DNA of 64,000 nucleotides from [Clostridium] symbiosum (GCA_036419695.1 CP143946.1:124001-188000); one strand, 5' to 3'; shown: positions 24,125-33,778, counted from the first letter of the stretch. Program-made: numbers and translations. The notes: a model not told the origin generated them from the letters alone.

Positions 24125-25261
24125 TCATTCTTTCAACAGATGGCCGGCGATAACGACTCTCTGTATCTGATTGGTCCCCTCAAATATCATAAAGATCTTG
24201 GCGTCGCGCATCAGTTTTTCAACTTCATATTCCCTGGAATAGCCATAGCCCGAAAAGATCTGGACGGCATCCAGCGCGTTCTGCATGGCGGCCTCTGAAA
24301 CGTAGGCCTTGGCAATGGAATTCATTTTCCCGTCAACCGAGCCTGCATCGATCATCTGTGCGCACTGGTAGACAAGACTTCTGGCGGTCTGGCAGCGAAT
24401 GTCCATGTCAGCCAGCATGAACTGAATCGCCTGGAGATCGGCAATGGGCTTTCCGAATGTGACACGGGTTTTGGCGTATTCAACACTCAGATCCAAAGCT
24501 CTCTGGGCAATTCCAAGAGCTGCCGCGGCACAGTCGAGGCGTGTGCGGTCCAACGTCTGCATGGCAAGATGAAATCCTCGGCCCTCCTTCCCGAGAAGGT
24601 GATCTTCGGGGACGTGGACGTCTTCCAGTATCACGTCTGCCGTAGTGGACAGCCGAATTCCCATTTTATCCTCGTGTTTGCCGACGGACAGTCCGGGGAG
24701 CCCGCGCTCTACCAGAAAGGCGGAGATTCCTCTCGTTCCGGCGTCCACATCGGTTTTTGCAAATACAATATAGAACTGGGCATGTGGAGCGTTGGTGATG
24801 AAACATTTGCGTCCTGTAATGACATATTCTCTGCCCTGTTTGACTGCTTTGGTTTTAATGGAGGCGGCATCGGAACCAGCATTGGGTTCTGTAAGGCAAA
24901 ATGCAGCCAATCCTCCCGAAACCACAACTTCGGAAGCAAACCTTTTCTGTTCTTCGGTTCCGGCCAGAAGCACAGGTTTTAAGGCCAGGTTACTGGACTG
25001 GATTGTAATGGAAAAACCGGCGTCTCCGCGGGCAAATTCCTCTGCAACAAGGGCATTTGCCATGGCGCCCAGTCCGGCGCCTCCAAATTCTTCGGGAATA
25101 TCAATGGAGGTATATCCCAAGTCTGCGGCCTCCTGATAAACTTTCACCGGGGTCTCACCCTTTATATCCCATTCCTTTGAGATGGGGCGGATCTTGGCAT
25201 CGGCAAATTTACGTGCCATTTTCTGAATGTCGAGCATATCATCTGATAATATATGGCTCAT
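24125..25261 (-). CDS. Acyl-CoA dehydrogenase
   Basis: FAD enzyme of the short/medium-chain acyl-CoA dehydrogenase family, 378 aa. Motifs: FCLTEPNAGSDAASIKTKA (signature 1 region), FITNAPHA, and QIFSGYGYSREYEVEKLMRD followed by FEGTNQIQ, where the catalytic Glu lies. It interconverts acyl-CoA and trans-2-enoyl-CoA and needs an electron-transfer flavoprotein; no etfAB is nearby. First gene of the minus-strand operon; AGGAGGAAGG precedes the ATG. In anaerobes it may run as a reductase. Confidence 0.93.
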   Translation of the reverse strand: MSHILSDDMLDIQKMARKFADAKIRPISKEWDIKGETPVKVYQEAADLGYTSIDIPEEFGGAGLGAMANALVAEEFARGDAGFSITIQSSNLALKPVLLAGTEEQKRFASEVVVSGGLAAFCLTEPNAGSDAASIKTKAVKQGREYVITGRKCFITNAPHAQFYIVFAKTDVDAGTRGISAFLVERGLPGLSVGKHEDKMGIRLSTTADVILEDVHVPEDHLLGKEGRGFHLAMQTLDRTRLDCAAAALGIAQRALDLSVEYAKTRVTFGKPIADLQAIQFMLADMDIRCQTARSLVYQCAQMIDAGSVDGKMNSIAKAYVSEAAMQNALDAVQIFSGYGYSREYEVEKLMRDAKIFMIFEGTNQIQRVVIAGHLLKE

Positions 25262-25427
25262 ATCCTTCCTCCTTTAGTTGTTTGATTGTTTATCAAAAAC
25301 CGGCGCGCCCGGATTTTTTTAACAGAATGATAAAATAGTATCGGCTCAGGAAAACAAATGGTTTGTTTTTTGGTAATTAGATTATATAATATTAAATTAT
25401 ATAAAAATAACGAATAAAATTTTGAAT

Positions 25428-25450
25428 TGATACATCTAAAAGTTGTATCA
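25428..25450. promoter_or_regulatory. Candidate LysR operator
   Basis: Perfect inverted repeat TGATACA-N9-TGTATCA between the divergent acyl-CoA dehydrogenase and LysR genes. Its right arm overlaps the -35 of the lysR promoter, which suggests autoregulation. Confidence 0.6.
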
Positions 25451-25471
25451 CACACCGAAGTTTGATAAAAT
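25443..25471 (+). promoter_or_regulatory. Probable promoter of the LysR gene
   Basis: TTGTAT, 17-base spacer, TAAAAT, ending 26 bases before the LysR start codon. Confidence 0.55.
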
Positions 25472-25497
25472 AGTAGGAAAAACAGGGGGAGGATGCT

Positions 25498-26397
25498 ATG
25501 GAACTAAGACAGCTGGAGTATTTCATGCAGATATGTGAGAGTGGAAGCATTCAGAAAGCGGCCAATAAGCTATTTATGACACAGCAGGCAGTCAGTAAAT
25601 CAATCGCATCGCTCGAACGGGAGATGGGCGCTCCTCTTTTTTACCGAACGGCCAAGGGAGTATTTCTGACCCAGTTTGGACAGGAATTCAGGAGGAACTG
25701 CGGGCCTGTCCTGGACAGCGTAGAGCACCTGAATACAAATATGGAAAAAGCGCTCCGGTTAAACAGCGGACGGCTGAGAGTTGGTGTTGCCGGAGGAATT
25801 ATGTATCTTGGCTCCAATAAGATTTGGTCGGATTTTCAGGAATTTTATCCGAATGTCCAGATAGAAGCGGCGGAATACAGCTATAAGGAGAGTCTGAGCC
25901 TGCTGAAAAGCGGAGAAATCGACGCAGTAATTATTTCCGATTTGGAACAGGTTGAGCAGATTGATGACTACGTGCTTTTTGAACTTCCCAGTTCCAGCCG
26001 CCGCCTTGTAGTAGCAAAGTCAAATCCACTGGCAGATCGGGAAAGCGTAGAAATAAAAGAGTTGAAGAATGAGAAGTTTATCCTGTATATCAATGACTTT
26101 GCATACAGGGAATTCATACGGCTCTGCAGGGAAAACGGATTTGTCCCGGATGTCAAGAGGACCAGCGATACAATTTACATGTGTGAACTCTGCAACACGG
26201 ACGGCATGACCGGGATCATAATTTCATTTATAGCAGACAGGATGCTTGATCATTACCCGAATATCAAGCTTGTTCCGTTCAAGGAGCCGATTCTCGAGTA
26301 TTCGCTTGTCATGCTGGCCAGAAGATCATTTCCCAGGGTTCAGATTTTACGGGAGCTGGCGGATTATCTTACTTATTCACTTCAGGAGAATATGTAG
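25498..26397 (+). CDS. LysR family transcriptional regulator
   Basis: 299 aa. Helix-turn-helix at residues 1-60 (LRQLEYFMQICESGSIQKAA, then TQQAVSKSIASLE), effector-binding domain from about 90 (LRVGVAGGIMYL) to 290. Divergent from the acyl-CoA/SSS operon with a palindrome in between, so it most likely controls that operon in response to the imported acid or its CoA ester (inferred from layout). GGGGGAGGATGCT precedes the ATG. Confidence 0.93.
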   Translation: MELRQLEYFMQICESGSIQKAANKLFMTQQAVSKSIASLEREMGAPLFYRTAKGVFLTQFGQEFRRNCGPVLDSVEHLNTNMEKALRLNSGRLRVGVAGGIMYLGSNKIWSDFQEFYPNVQIEAAEYSYKESLSLLKSGEIDAVIISDLEQVEQIDDYVLFELPSSSRRLVVAKSNPLADRESVEIKELKNEKFILYINDFAYREFIRLCRENGFVPDVKRTSDTIYMCELCNTDGMTGIIISFIADRMLDHYPNIKLVPFKEPILEYSLVMLARRSFPRVQILRELADYLTYSLQENM

Positions 26398-26453
26398 GGA
26401 ATTGTTGAACAGTGCGGAAAAATTGGAACAGATGAAAAAATATAAATAGTAAG

Positions 26454-26502
26454 AAAAAGAGCCGGAACTGCATACCATTAACTGCAGCTTCGGCTCTTTT
26501 TC
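26454..26502. terminator. Bidirectional terminator between LysR and gdhA
   Basis: AAAAAGAGCCG and CGGCTCTTTTT arms with an inner CTGCA/TGCAG stem. It serves the convergent lysR and gdhA genes. Confidence 0.88.
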
Positions 26503-26534
26503 CTTCTGTGTAAACGGTTGGAACTGGATGCTTT

Positions 26535-27869
26535 TTATACATATCCCTGCGCCATCATGGCATCGGCAATCTTCTCAAAGGCCGCAATATTGGCTCCTGC
26601 GACAAAATTACCTTTCACACCGAACCGCTCAGCCGTATCAGATGTCTTATCATAGATCTCCGACATAATCTTGCGGAGCTGTTTATCCACCTCATCAAAG
26701 GACCAGCTCATCCGCATGCTGTTCTGGCGCATCTCCAGGGTTGAGACAGCTACGCCGCCGCCGTTGGCCGCCTTACCGGGCATAAACAGGACGCCGTTTC
26801 TCTGGAAAAATTCAGTTGCTTCGCGATCACAGGGCATATTGGCTCCCTCGGCTAATGCCATACACCCGTTACGCACCAGGGTTTTGGCAGCGTTCAGGTT
26901 GATTTCGTTCTGCGTTGCGCAGGGAAGGGCTATATGGCATGGGATATCCCATATACTTTTCTTTTCCTCGTAAACAGCGGAGGGAACTTCATCCAAATAT
27001 TCCTTAATACGTCCGCGTCTCACTTCTTTAATCTGTTTTACCACATCCAGACGGATACCGTCCTTATCATAGATATAGCCGTCAGAGTCGCTTAATGTCA
27101 CGACTTTGGCTCCGTACTGCTGTATTTTCTCGATGGTGTGGACGGCTACGCTGCCCGCTCCCGATATCACCACGACCTTGCCGTCCAGTCCTTTTCCATG
27201 GCGGCGCAGCAGGTTTTCCAGCATGTAAACAAGGCCGTATCCCGTAGCCTGGGTGCGGATAGGAGAGCCTCCAAAGGAGGGGCCTTTCCCGGTCATGGCG
27301 CCGCAGTGCAGCCCGGCCAGCCGTTTATATTGTCCAAAGAGATAACCGATTTCCCTGGCCCCGGCTCCAATGTCACCGCCCAGGATATCCAGATCATCCC
27401 CAATATATTTGAAAAGTTCCGACATAAAACTCTGGCAGAATGCCATAATTTCACGATCGGATTTGCCTTTGCGGTCAAAATTGGAGCCGCCCTTTGCTCC
27501 GCCGATTGGAAGTCCGGTCAGGGCATTCTTAAATGTCTGCTCAAAACCCACGAATTTAAGCAGGTTCAGGTTGACGGATGAATGAAAACGCAGCCCTCCC
27601 TTGTAAGGCCCAATTGCGCTGTTATATTGGATGCGGTATCCCTTATTGATCTGGAGACGGCCCCTGTCATCCACCCAGGGCACACGGAAAGATATAATCC
27701 GTTCCGGCTCAATCAGCCGCTCTAATAGAGAGACATCCCGGTATTTTTTTTCATCTGGATCAATAACAAGTTTAAGAGATTCCAGAATCTCCCTGACAGC
27801 CTGGTGAAACTCGAATTCACCGGGGTTATCCTCCACCGTCCTTCTGTAAACTTCATCAACGTACGACAT
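26535..27869 (-). CDS. gdhA: Glutamate dehydrogenase (NADP-type, hexameric)
   Basis: Interconverts 2-oxoglutarate plus ammonia and glutamate. 444 aa, the hexameric 450-residue class. Visible: YKGGLRFHSSVN, the catalytic-Lys loop GLPIGGAKGGSNFD, GGDIGAGAREIGYLFGQY and the nucleotide-binding turn VVISGAGSVAVHTIEK. The sequence is clearly divergent from the well-known Clostridium symbiosum enzyme, so it may be a second paralogue. The start at 27869 follows AAGAGGAGGATATG; a longer frame begins at 27893 inside the ribosome-site region. Coenzyme preference is not certain. Confidence 0.92.
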   Translation of the reverse strand: MSYVDEVYRRTVEDNPGEFEFHQAVREILESLKLVIDPDEKKYRDVSLLERLIEPERIISFRVPWVDDRGRLQINKGYRIQYNSAIGPYKGGLRFHSSVNLNLLKFVGFEQTFKNALTGLPIGGAKGGSNFDRKGKSDREIMAFCQSFMSELFKYIGDDLDILGGDIGAGAREIGYLFGQYKRLAGLHCGAMTGKGPSFGGSPIRTQATGYGLVYMLENLLRRHGKGLDGKVVVISGAGSVAVHTIEKIQQYGAKVVTLSDSDGYIYDKDGIRLDVVKQIKEVRRGRIKEYLDEVPSAVYEEKKSIWDIPCHIALPCATQNEINLNAAKTLVRNGCMALAEGANMPCDREATEFFQRNGVLFMPGKAANGGGVAVSTLEMRQNSMRMSWSFDEVDKQLRKIMSEIYDKTSDTAERFGVKGNFVAGANIAAFEKIADAMMAQGYV

Positions 27870-28170
27870 AACACATATCCTCCTCTTACTCACGTTAGCT
27901 CCCCTAAAGCCCCGGCCTCAACCCAAAACAGTCGGAACAGGCCTGTGCCCACCCATCCCCGCCGGTTCCATCCATTGTACCGTTGTACCGTACTAAAGTC
28001 AAGAACGGGATGCTGGCCTCCTTGTCGGCGTCCCCGTTTTTCATCAAAATTTCCCCATTGATAAATACCCCTCACATTGATATAATAAGAAAGAAACATA
28101 GACAAGTTTTTATCAAAGTTGAGCGGTCCCTCCGGGCGTCCGCACAGCATGTGTAAAGGAGACGAAGACA
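27870..28170. other. Divergent intergenic region gdhA/pgi
   Basis: About 300 bases with no gene. It holds the pgi promoter at 28058-28086 and a short direct repeat TGTACCGTTGTACCGT near 27976 of unknown meaning. Confidence 0.6.
28058..28086 (+). promoter_or_regulatory. Sigma-A type promoter of pgi
   Basis: TTGATA, 17-base spacer, TATAAT, about 85 bases upstream of the pgi start codon. Confidence 0.78.
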
Positions 28171-29520
28171 ATGGGAAGAGAAGTAAGCTTCGATTATTCG
28201 AAGGCAGCCGGATTTGTAAATCAGGAGGAGATGGATAATTTAAAGGACACAGTTCTTTTTGCCAGGGATATCCTCGTAAACAGGACAGGCGCAGGTAATG
28301 ACTTCTTGGGCTGGATTGACCTGCCGACAGATTACGATAAAGAGGAATTTGCGAGAATTAAAGAAGCCGCAAAGAAGATTCAGGATGATTCAGATGTACT
28401 TCTGGTGGTAGGTATCGGCGGTTCTTACCTCGGTGCAAGAGCAGCCATCGATTTCTTATCCCATAGTTTTTACAATAACCTGCCGAAAGACAAGAGAAAA
28501 TCACCGGAGATTTACTTTGTAGGCAACAGCATCAGCAGCAAATATATCAAAGATCTGCAGGATATGCTGGAGGGCAAGGATTTCTCCATCAATATTATCT
28601 CCAAATCCGGCACAACGACAGAGCCTGCTATCGCGTTCCGAGTATTCAAGAAAATGCTGATTGAAAAATACGGGAAAGAAGAGGCAAATAAGAGAATTTA
28701 TGCAACAACCGATAAATCCAGAGGCGCTCTCAAAAATCTGGCAAATGAGGAGGGATATGAATCCTTCGTTGTCCCGGACGACGTGGGCGGACGTTATTCC
28801 GTTCTGACTGCGGTAGGACTGCTTCCAATCGCAGTGAGCGGAGCCGATATCGATCAGTTGATGGAAGGCGCGGCTTACGGAAGGAAAAAAGCCCTGGAAA
28901 CCCCATATGAGGAGAACCCGGCCCTTTTGTATGCCGCCATCAGAAACATTCTCCACAGAAAAGGAAAAATGGTCGAGATCGTAGCAAACTACGAACCCAG
29001 CCTCCACTATGTATCCGAGTGGTGGAAACAGCTTTACGGCGAGAGCGAGGGCAAGGACAGAAGAGGCATTATGCCTGCATCCGTTGACCTGACCACAGAT
29101 CTCCACTCCATGGGACAGTTCATCCAGGACGGCTCCAGAATTATGTTTGAAACGGTTCTGAATGTGGAGGATTCCCCTGCCGAGATTATTCTGGAAGAGG
29201 AAGAAGTGGATACGGACGGTATGAACTACCTGGCCGGAAAGAATGTGGACTTTGTAAACAAGAGCGCCATGAACGGAACAATCCTGGCTCACACGGACGG
29301 CGATGTGCCGAACCTGAAGGTGAACATTCCGGAGCAGAATGAATTCTGCCTTGGCCAGCTTTTCTATTTCTTCGAGTTTGCCTGCGGAGTCAGCGGATAC
29401 CTTCTGGGCGTAAATCCGTTCAACCAGCCGGGCGTTGAAAGCTACAAGAGCAACATGTTCGCACTCCTTGGAAAACCGGGATATGAGAAGGTAAGAGAAG
29501 AACTTTTAAAGAGACTGTAA
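28171..29520 (+). CDS. pgi: Glucose-6-phosphate isomerase
   Basis: Glycolytic isomerase, 449 aa, the short bacterial form. Visible: VVGIGGSYLGARA, IISKSGTTTEPAIAFR (phosphate-binding loop), GGRYSVLTAVGLLP and NPFNQPGVESYK at the C-terminus with the catalytic Lys region. GGAGACGAAGACA precedes the ATG. Own promoter upstream and a strong hairpin after the stop, so probably monocistronic. Confidence 0.97.
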   Translation: MGREVSFDYSKAAGFVNQEEMDNLKDTVLFARDILVNRTGAGNDFLGWIDLPTDYDKEEFARIKEAAKKIQDDSDVLLVVGIGGSYLGARAAIDFLSHSFYNNLPKDKRKSPEIYFVGNSISSKYIKDLQDMLEGKDFSINIISKSGTTTEPAIAFRVFKKMLIEKYGKEEANKRIYATTDKSRGALKNLANEEGYESFVVPDDVGGRYSVLTAVGLLPIAVSGADIDQLMEGAAYGRKKALETPYEENPALLYAAIRNILHRKGKMVEIVANYEPSLHYVSEWWKQLYGESEGKDRRGIMPASVDLTTDLHSMGQFIQDGSRIMFETVLNVEDSPAEIILEEEEVDTDGMNYLAGKNVDFVNKSAMNGTILAHTDGDVPNLKVNIPEQNEFCLGQLFYFFEFACGVSGYLLGVNPFNQPGVESYKSNMFALLGKPGYEKVREELLKRL

Positions 29521-29585
29521 TTTCACAGAGAAAGACAATCAAGACAGCGAAAGCAAGCCTGAAGAGTCAATATTAAAAGTAAGAT

Positions 29586-29627
29586 AAGTCCCCGCAGCCA
29601 GGTATTCAGTCCTGGCCGCGGGGACTT
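29586..29627. terminator. Hairpin after pgi
   Basis: A 17-bp stem with one mismatch (AAGTCCCCGC and GCGGGGACTT as outer arms, AGCCAGG/CCTGGCC inside) and an eight-base loop. No long T-run on either side; it is joined directly to a family B repeat. Confidence 0.7.
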
Positions 29628-29672
29628 ATTGAGTGGTAATGAAAAGTCCGCGAAGCGTGCTTTTCATTGTTT
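29626..29672 (+). repeat. Family B short repeat, copy B2
   Basis: TTATTGAGTGGTAATGAAAAG, core hairpin with nine-base arms AATGAAAAG/CTTTTCATT around a CGCGAAGCG loop, then TGTTT. Lies between convergent pgi and the HD-GYP gene, touching the latter's stop codon. About 85% like B1. Confidence 0.8.
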
Positions 29673-30982
29673 TACATATATTCCGTAAGCTGTTTCAGCA
29701 ATGCCATATATCCCGTCTGCATTTCCTGATAAATTTTCAGGATCGGTTCCGCCTTCTCGCGGACGGTTCCCATGATTCCATCATAGTTTTCGACAATTCT
29801 TGCCACAATGACAGGGTCGATCAGCCCGTGTCCGGCCATATCGTTTAGAATGGAGCATGTTTTTTCCTTGGAAAACGAGTCCTTGTAGCTTCTGGTGCCG
29901 GAGAGGGCGCTGACGATGTCGGCGACGGCGACGATCCGCTGCGGCGTCGTCAGTCCGCTTCCGTCCAGTCCGCGGGGATAGCCGGAGCCGTCCAGTTTTT
30001 CGTGGTGGCGGAGCGCAATATCCCTCACCTTCGGCGTAACACTGTCGCCCAGGATCATTTCCGTCAAATCCACATGGGTTCTCATCACGGTCATGGCCTG
30101 GGGACTCAGCTTGCCGGGAAACTCAAGTATCTCAGAGGGAATTCCGAGTTTACCCAGATCGTGGAGCATGGCGCCGCAGGTGATATCATTGATATCCTCC
30201 TCGGTGTTGCAGAAGATCTTGGCCAGTTCGGTGCTGATTACCGTTGTCGTGATCGTGTGGGTGACGGTATGGGGGCTCCGGAAATCGATTGCATAAGTCA
30301 TCATCCTGAGCAGGGCATTTCTCTCTTCCTCCGTAAAGGGAACGTCTTCCAGAACCCGGTCAAATTCTTTTTCCAGAAGATCGGACAGGAGAAAGGCAGT
30401 CTGAGAGTCGGTCGCCGCGCTGAACAGAAAAGAAAAATCGGCATGGTTAAAGAGAGTACATGCCTCGGGACTGAAAATACCCGGTGTATTTCTGTTAACA
30501 TAATTTTGAAAATTGTGATAGTCCCTCTTCCCTTTTGTCTGGGAGAGATAGATATCAAAGCGGTCGGCCAGATTGATAAGCTGTGTGGCTCTTCGGGCAG
30601 CCAGCGGAACCTGTTCCAGATCCTTTAATTTCTTCCAGGGCGTGTGATGGAACAGGACAACGGATGCCTCATCCTTAAATGGGGTAAAATACTTGAAAAA
30701 CATATAGCCATAAATGGAGTGGTTCCAGACGTTGCGTGTTTCAAACTCCACCATGCGGTCAATCTCATCCGTCTTATAGGCGCCGATATCATGGAGGGCG
30801 GCCAGAATCAAAAGGTTGCGGACTTCCCTTGGCGTATAATCACTGGAAGCTTTCAACATCTGAAATACAATATAGGAGACGCGGGAACCGTGGCCGATGA
30901 GCCTCTTGTCGACCAGATTGAACGCTCTCTTTACAATTTCTACAATATCCTTATTGCTGACGGGCAGTGTGTATTTATACAT
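29672..30982 (-). CDS. HD-GYP type phosphohydrolase with tandem HD domains
   Basis: 436 aa. First HD domain at about 20-150 (LAALHDIGAYK, FHHTPW) and a C-terminal HD-GYP domain with HDLGKLGIPSEIL, then HHEKLDGSGYPRGL, the full HHExxDGxGYP signature. HD-GYP proteins break down cyclic-di-GMP to pGpG or GMP. No receiver or other sensor domain is seen, so the first HD module may be regulatory. ATG 30982 follows AGGAAAGG; the frame open to 31069 has no ribosome site. Confidence 0.85.
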   Translation of the reverse strand: MYKYTLPVSNKDIVEIVKRAFNLVDKRLIGHGSRVSYIVFQMLKASSDYTPREVRNLLILAALHDIGAYKTDEIDRMVEFETRNVWNHSIYGYMFFKYFTPFKDEASVVLFHHTPWKKLKDLEQVPLAARRATQLINLADRFDIYLSQTKGKRDYHNFQNYVNRNTPGIFSPEACTLFNHADFSFLFSAATDSQTAFLLSDLLEKEFDRVLEDVPFTEEERNALLRMMTYAIDFRSPHTVTHTITTTVISTELAKIFCNTEEDINDITCGAMLHDLGKLGIPSEILEFPGKLSPQAMTVMRTHVDLTEMILGDSVTPKVRDIALRHHEKLDGSGYPRGLDGSGLTTPQRIVAVADIVSALSGTRSYKDSFSKEKTCSILNDMAGHGLIDPVIVARIVENYDGIMGTVREKAEPILKIYQEMQTGYMALLKQLTEYM

Positions 30983-31219
30983 AGGGTGCCTTTCCTGAGC
31001 GGCAGATTGCGCGCGTCTTTGTTTATTCCCGTCCATTTTTAATGTGACAGCTATCCTAAATAGTATCATATGCAGGAACGCGGTTCAAGCAATTCCGGGA
31101 GGCCGGGAAAAAAATTTATATACTTTTTACACATGAGATATCCTGCAAAGCGCTCCGCCTGGCACAGAGTGACATAAAACAGTATTATGGATTAATTCCG
31201 TGAAAAATTCACATTGTGA

Positions 31220-31247
31220 TTGGACACCGAACTTGATATACTATAAC
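31220..31247 (+). promoter_or_regulatory. Possible promoter of malY-like gene
   Basis: TTGGAC, 16-base spacer, TATAAC, 20 bases before the start codon. Moderate match only. Confidence 0.45.
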
Positions 31248-31266
31248 AGGAAGGGAGGCGGTGCGT

Positions 31267-32454
31267 GTGATATATAATTTTGATGAGATCGTTGACAGAA
31301 CTCACAATAATGCTGCCAAATATGACGAAAGAATTAAAAAATTCGGTACTGACAATGTGATTCCGCTGTGGATTGCTGATATGGATTTCAGGGTTGCAAA
31401 ACCGATAGAGGACGCTCTGGTGGAGAAAGCCCACCAGGGTATTTTCGGGTATGTATCCAGGACTGAGGAATACTGGGACGCCCTGGCGGGATGGCAGAAG
31501 AGAAGAAACGGCTGGGACGTGGACAAATCGCTCCTGAGCTTTAACTGCGGAGTGGTTCCGTCGCTGGCTGCCCTGGTACGCCAGTTCAGCAGAGAGGGTG
31601 AAACCATCCTGATTCAGACTCCGGTCTACCCTGAATTTTATGAGGTGGTGGAGAATGCGGGGCGCAGTGTTGTTACGAACCGCCTGATCGAGAAGAACGG
31701 CCGCTACGAGATTAATTTTGAGGATTTTGAGGAGAAGCTGAAACAGGGACCGAAGGCATTTATCCTGTGCAACCCGCAGAATCCGGTGGGACGTTCCTGG
31801 AGCAGGGAGGAACTGAAACGGATGGGTGAGCTTTGCGTTTCATACCATGTTCCAATCCTGTCGGATGAGATCCATGCCGACCTGATGCTGTGGGGAAACC
31901 GCCATACGCCGATGGCATCCATTTCACCCGGGATTGCCGCAAACACCATCACCTGCACGGCGGTCAGCAAGACGTTCAATCTGGCCGGGCTGCAGGCATC
32001 CTCCGTGATCTTCAACAACCAGGAGGAGCGGGCCAGGTTTGAGAGGTTCTGGCACAATCTGGAGATACACAGGAATAACTGCTTCAGTCTGGTAGCCACA
32101 ATTGCCGCCTACAACGAGGGGGAGGAGTGGCTTGATCAGTTACTTCCCTATTTGGAAGGAAACATGAAGTATATACAGGAATACTGTGAGAAAAATATCC
32201 CTGAGATTAAGGCAAATCTTCCGGAATGCACCTACCTTGTCTGGCTGGACTGCCGCGGACTTGGACTGCCGGACGATGAGCTGAACCGTTTTATGATAGA
32301 GAAAGCCGGTATCGGTTTAAATGCCGGATGTGATTTTGACCGGGAACTGAGCGGATATATGCGTCTGAACGCCGCCTGCCCGAGACAGGTATTGGAAAAG
32401 GCAATGGAACAGCTTAAGGATGCCGTTGCCCGGGAACGCGCCGGCCGGCAGTAG
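31267..32454 (+). CDS. MalY/PatB family C-S lyase (cystathionine beta-lyase-like aminotransferase)
   Basis: PLP fold-type I enzyme, 395 aa. Typical MalY/PatB start (NFDEIVDRTHNN and PLWIADMDFR), aspartate of the cofactor site in SDEIHADLML, and the Schiff-base Lys235 in TAVSKTFNLAG. The family cleaves C-S bonds of cystathionine, cystine or cysteine conjugates to pyruvate, ammonia and a thiol. The start is the GTG at 31267, eight bases after GGGAGG; the GTG at 31261 is too close to it. A cation symporter follows 36 bases later and may supply the substrate. Confidence 0.92.
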   Translation: MIYNFDEIVDRTHNNAAKYDERIKKFGTDNVIPLWIADMDFRVAKPIEDALVEKAHQGIFGYVSRTEEYWDALAGWQKRRNGWDVDKSLLSFNCGVVPSLAALVRQFSREGETILIQTPVYPEFYEVVENAGRSVVTNRLIEKNGRYEINFEDFEEKLKQGPKAFILCNPQNPVGRSWSREELKRMGELCVSYHVPILSDEIHADLMLWGNRHTPMASISPGIAANTITCTAVSKTFNLAGLQASSVIFNNQEERARFERFWHNLEIHRNNCFSLVATIAAYNEGEEWLDQLLPYLEGNMKYIQEYCEKNIPEIKANLPECTYLVWLDCRGLGLPDDELNRFMIEKAGIGLNAGCDFDRELSGYMRLNAACPRQVLEKAMEQLKDAVARERAGRQ

Positions 32455-32490
32455 CAGGGCGGCCATGATGAAAAGGGAGGTATCAGGGGG

Positions 32491-33738
32491 ATGGAGAAAA
32501 GTAAATCTACATTCTGGGAAAATTATCGTTTTCCTCTGACGCTGATTGCGGGTATCGCAATCGGCAGTATCATAGGTATTGTATTTGGCGACAAAGCGGT
32601 AATATTAAAACCGTTCGGGGATATTTTTATCAATCTGATGTTCTGTGCGGTGGTGCCGTTAGTATTTATCACGATCTCCAGTGCGGTCGGAAATATGCTC
32701 AGTATGAGGCGGCTCGGGAAAATCCTGGGCTATATGCTGGGAGTTTTTATTGTGACGGGAGCGATCGCGTCTGTCGCCATTATTGTGATGGTGAAGATAT
32801 TCCCGCCGGCAGAGGGAGTCAACATCGCCCTCACGGCTCCGGATTCGCTGGACAGCGTCAACTTGGGCGAACAGATCGTAAAAGCGCTCACGGTGAATGA
32901 TTTCTCCGGCCTGCTTTCCAAGGCTAATATGCTGCCGCTAATCTGTTTTTCCGTTCTGTTCGGCGTATGCGTCAGCCTTACGGGAAAAGAGAATAACAGC
33001 ATGGTTGCCAAAGGCCTGGAGGCCCTCTCAGCAGTCATGATGAAAATGATTTCACTGATTATGTATTATGCACCGATCGGACTGGGAGCGTATTTTGCAT
33101 CCCTGATTGGCGAGTTTGGCCCTCAGCTTCTGGGCTCCTATGCAAAAGCGATGGTTATTTACTATCCGTTGTGCATCGTGTATTTCTTTGTGGCATTTGC
33201 GGCATACTCGTATTTTGCCGGAGGGAAGAAGGGGACGAGAAAGTTCTTCAAGAATATTCTGAATGCCTCGGTAACTTCCCTGGCTACCCAGAGTTCCATC
33301 GCCACGCTGCCGGTTAATCTGGATGCGGCGAAAACCATCGGCGTGCCGAAGGATATCAGGGATATTGTGCTTCCCATCGGAGCGACGATGCATATGGACG
33401 GAACCTGTCTTTCCTCTATCTTAAAGATATCGTTCCTGTTCGGCATCTTCGGCCAGGATTTCTCGGGGATCGGCACTTACATTACCTGTGTCTGTATCGC
33501 AATCCTGGGCGGTGTCGTTATGTCCGGCGTTCCGGGCGGCGGCCTCATCGGAGAGATGCTGATTGTCAACCTGTTCGGCTTCCCGCCGGAAGCATTCCCA
33601 ATCATTGCAACGATTGGATTCCTTGTGGATCCTCCTGCAACCTGGATCAATGCCACGGGCGATACGGTTGCATCCATGATGGTAACACGCATGGTAGAGG
33701 GAAAAGAATGGATGGATATGGCGCCGGAAGAAGACTGA
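32491..33738 (+). CDS. Dicarboxylate/amino-acid:cation symporter (DAACS)
   Basis: 415 aa, GltP/GltT-like fold. Recognisable: SSVATLP-type hairpin region as TQSSIATLPVNLD, the NMDGT-type motif as MHMDGTCLSS, and the C-terminal DPPATWINATGDTVASMM. It couples uptake of glutamate, aspartate, serine or a dicarboxylate (cystine in some members) to Na+ or H+. Operon with the C-S lyase suggests a sulfur amino acid, but that is inference. The Asn of the usual NMDGT is His here. Confidence 0.92.
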   Translation: MEKSKSTFWENYRFPLTLIAGIAIGSIIGIVFGDKAVILKPFGDIFINLMFCAVVPLVFITISSAVGNMLSMRRLGKILGYMLGVFIVTGAIASVAIIVMVKIFPPAEGVNIALTAPDSLDSVNLGEQIVKALTVNDFSGLLSKANMLPLICFSVLFGVCVSLTGKENNSMVAKGLEALSAVMMKMISLIMYYAPIGLGAYFASLIGEFGPQLLGSYAKAMVIYYPLCIVYFFVAFAAYSYFAGGKKGTRKFFKNILNASVTSLATQSSIATLPVNLDAAKTIGVPKDIRDIVLPIGATMHMDGTCLSSILKISFLFGIFGQDFSGIGTYITCVCIAILGGVVMSGVPGGGLIGEMLIVNLFGFPPEAFPIIATIGFLVDPPATWINATGDTVASMMVTRMVEGKEWMDMAPEED

Positions 33739-33778
33739 TACTATTCTATCAAAACTACACAACAGAAGGAGACCTGCC

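Noticed and set aside
31158..31175. TGGCAC resembling a -24 element before the malY-like gene
   Set aside because: The matching -12 TTGC is missing (GACA instead), whereas a sigma-A-like promoter lies closer to the gene.
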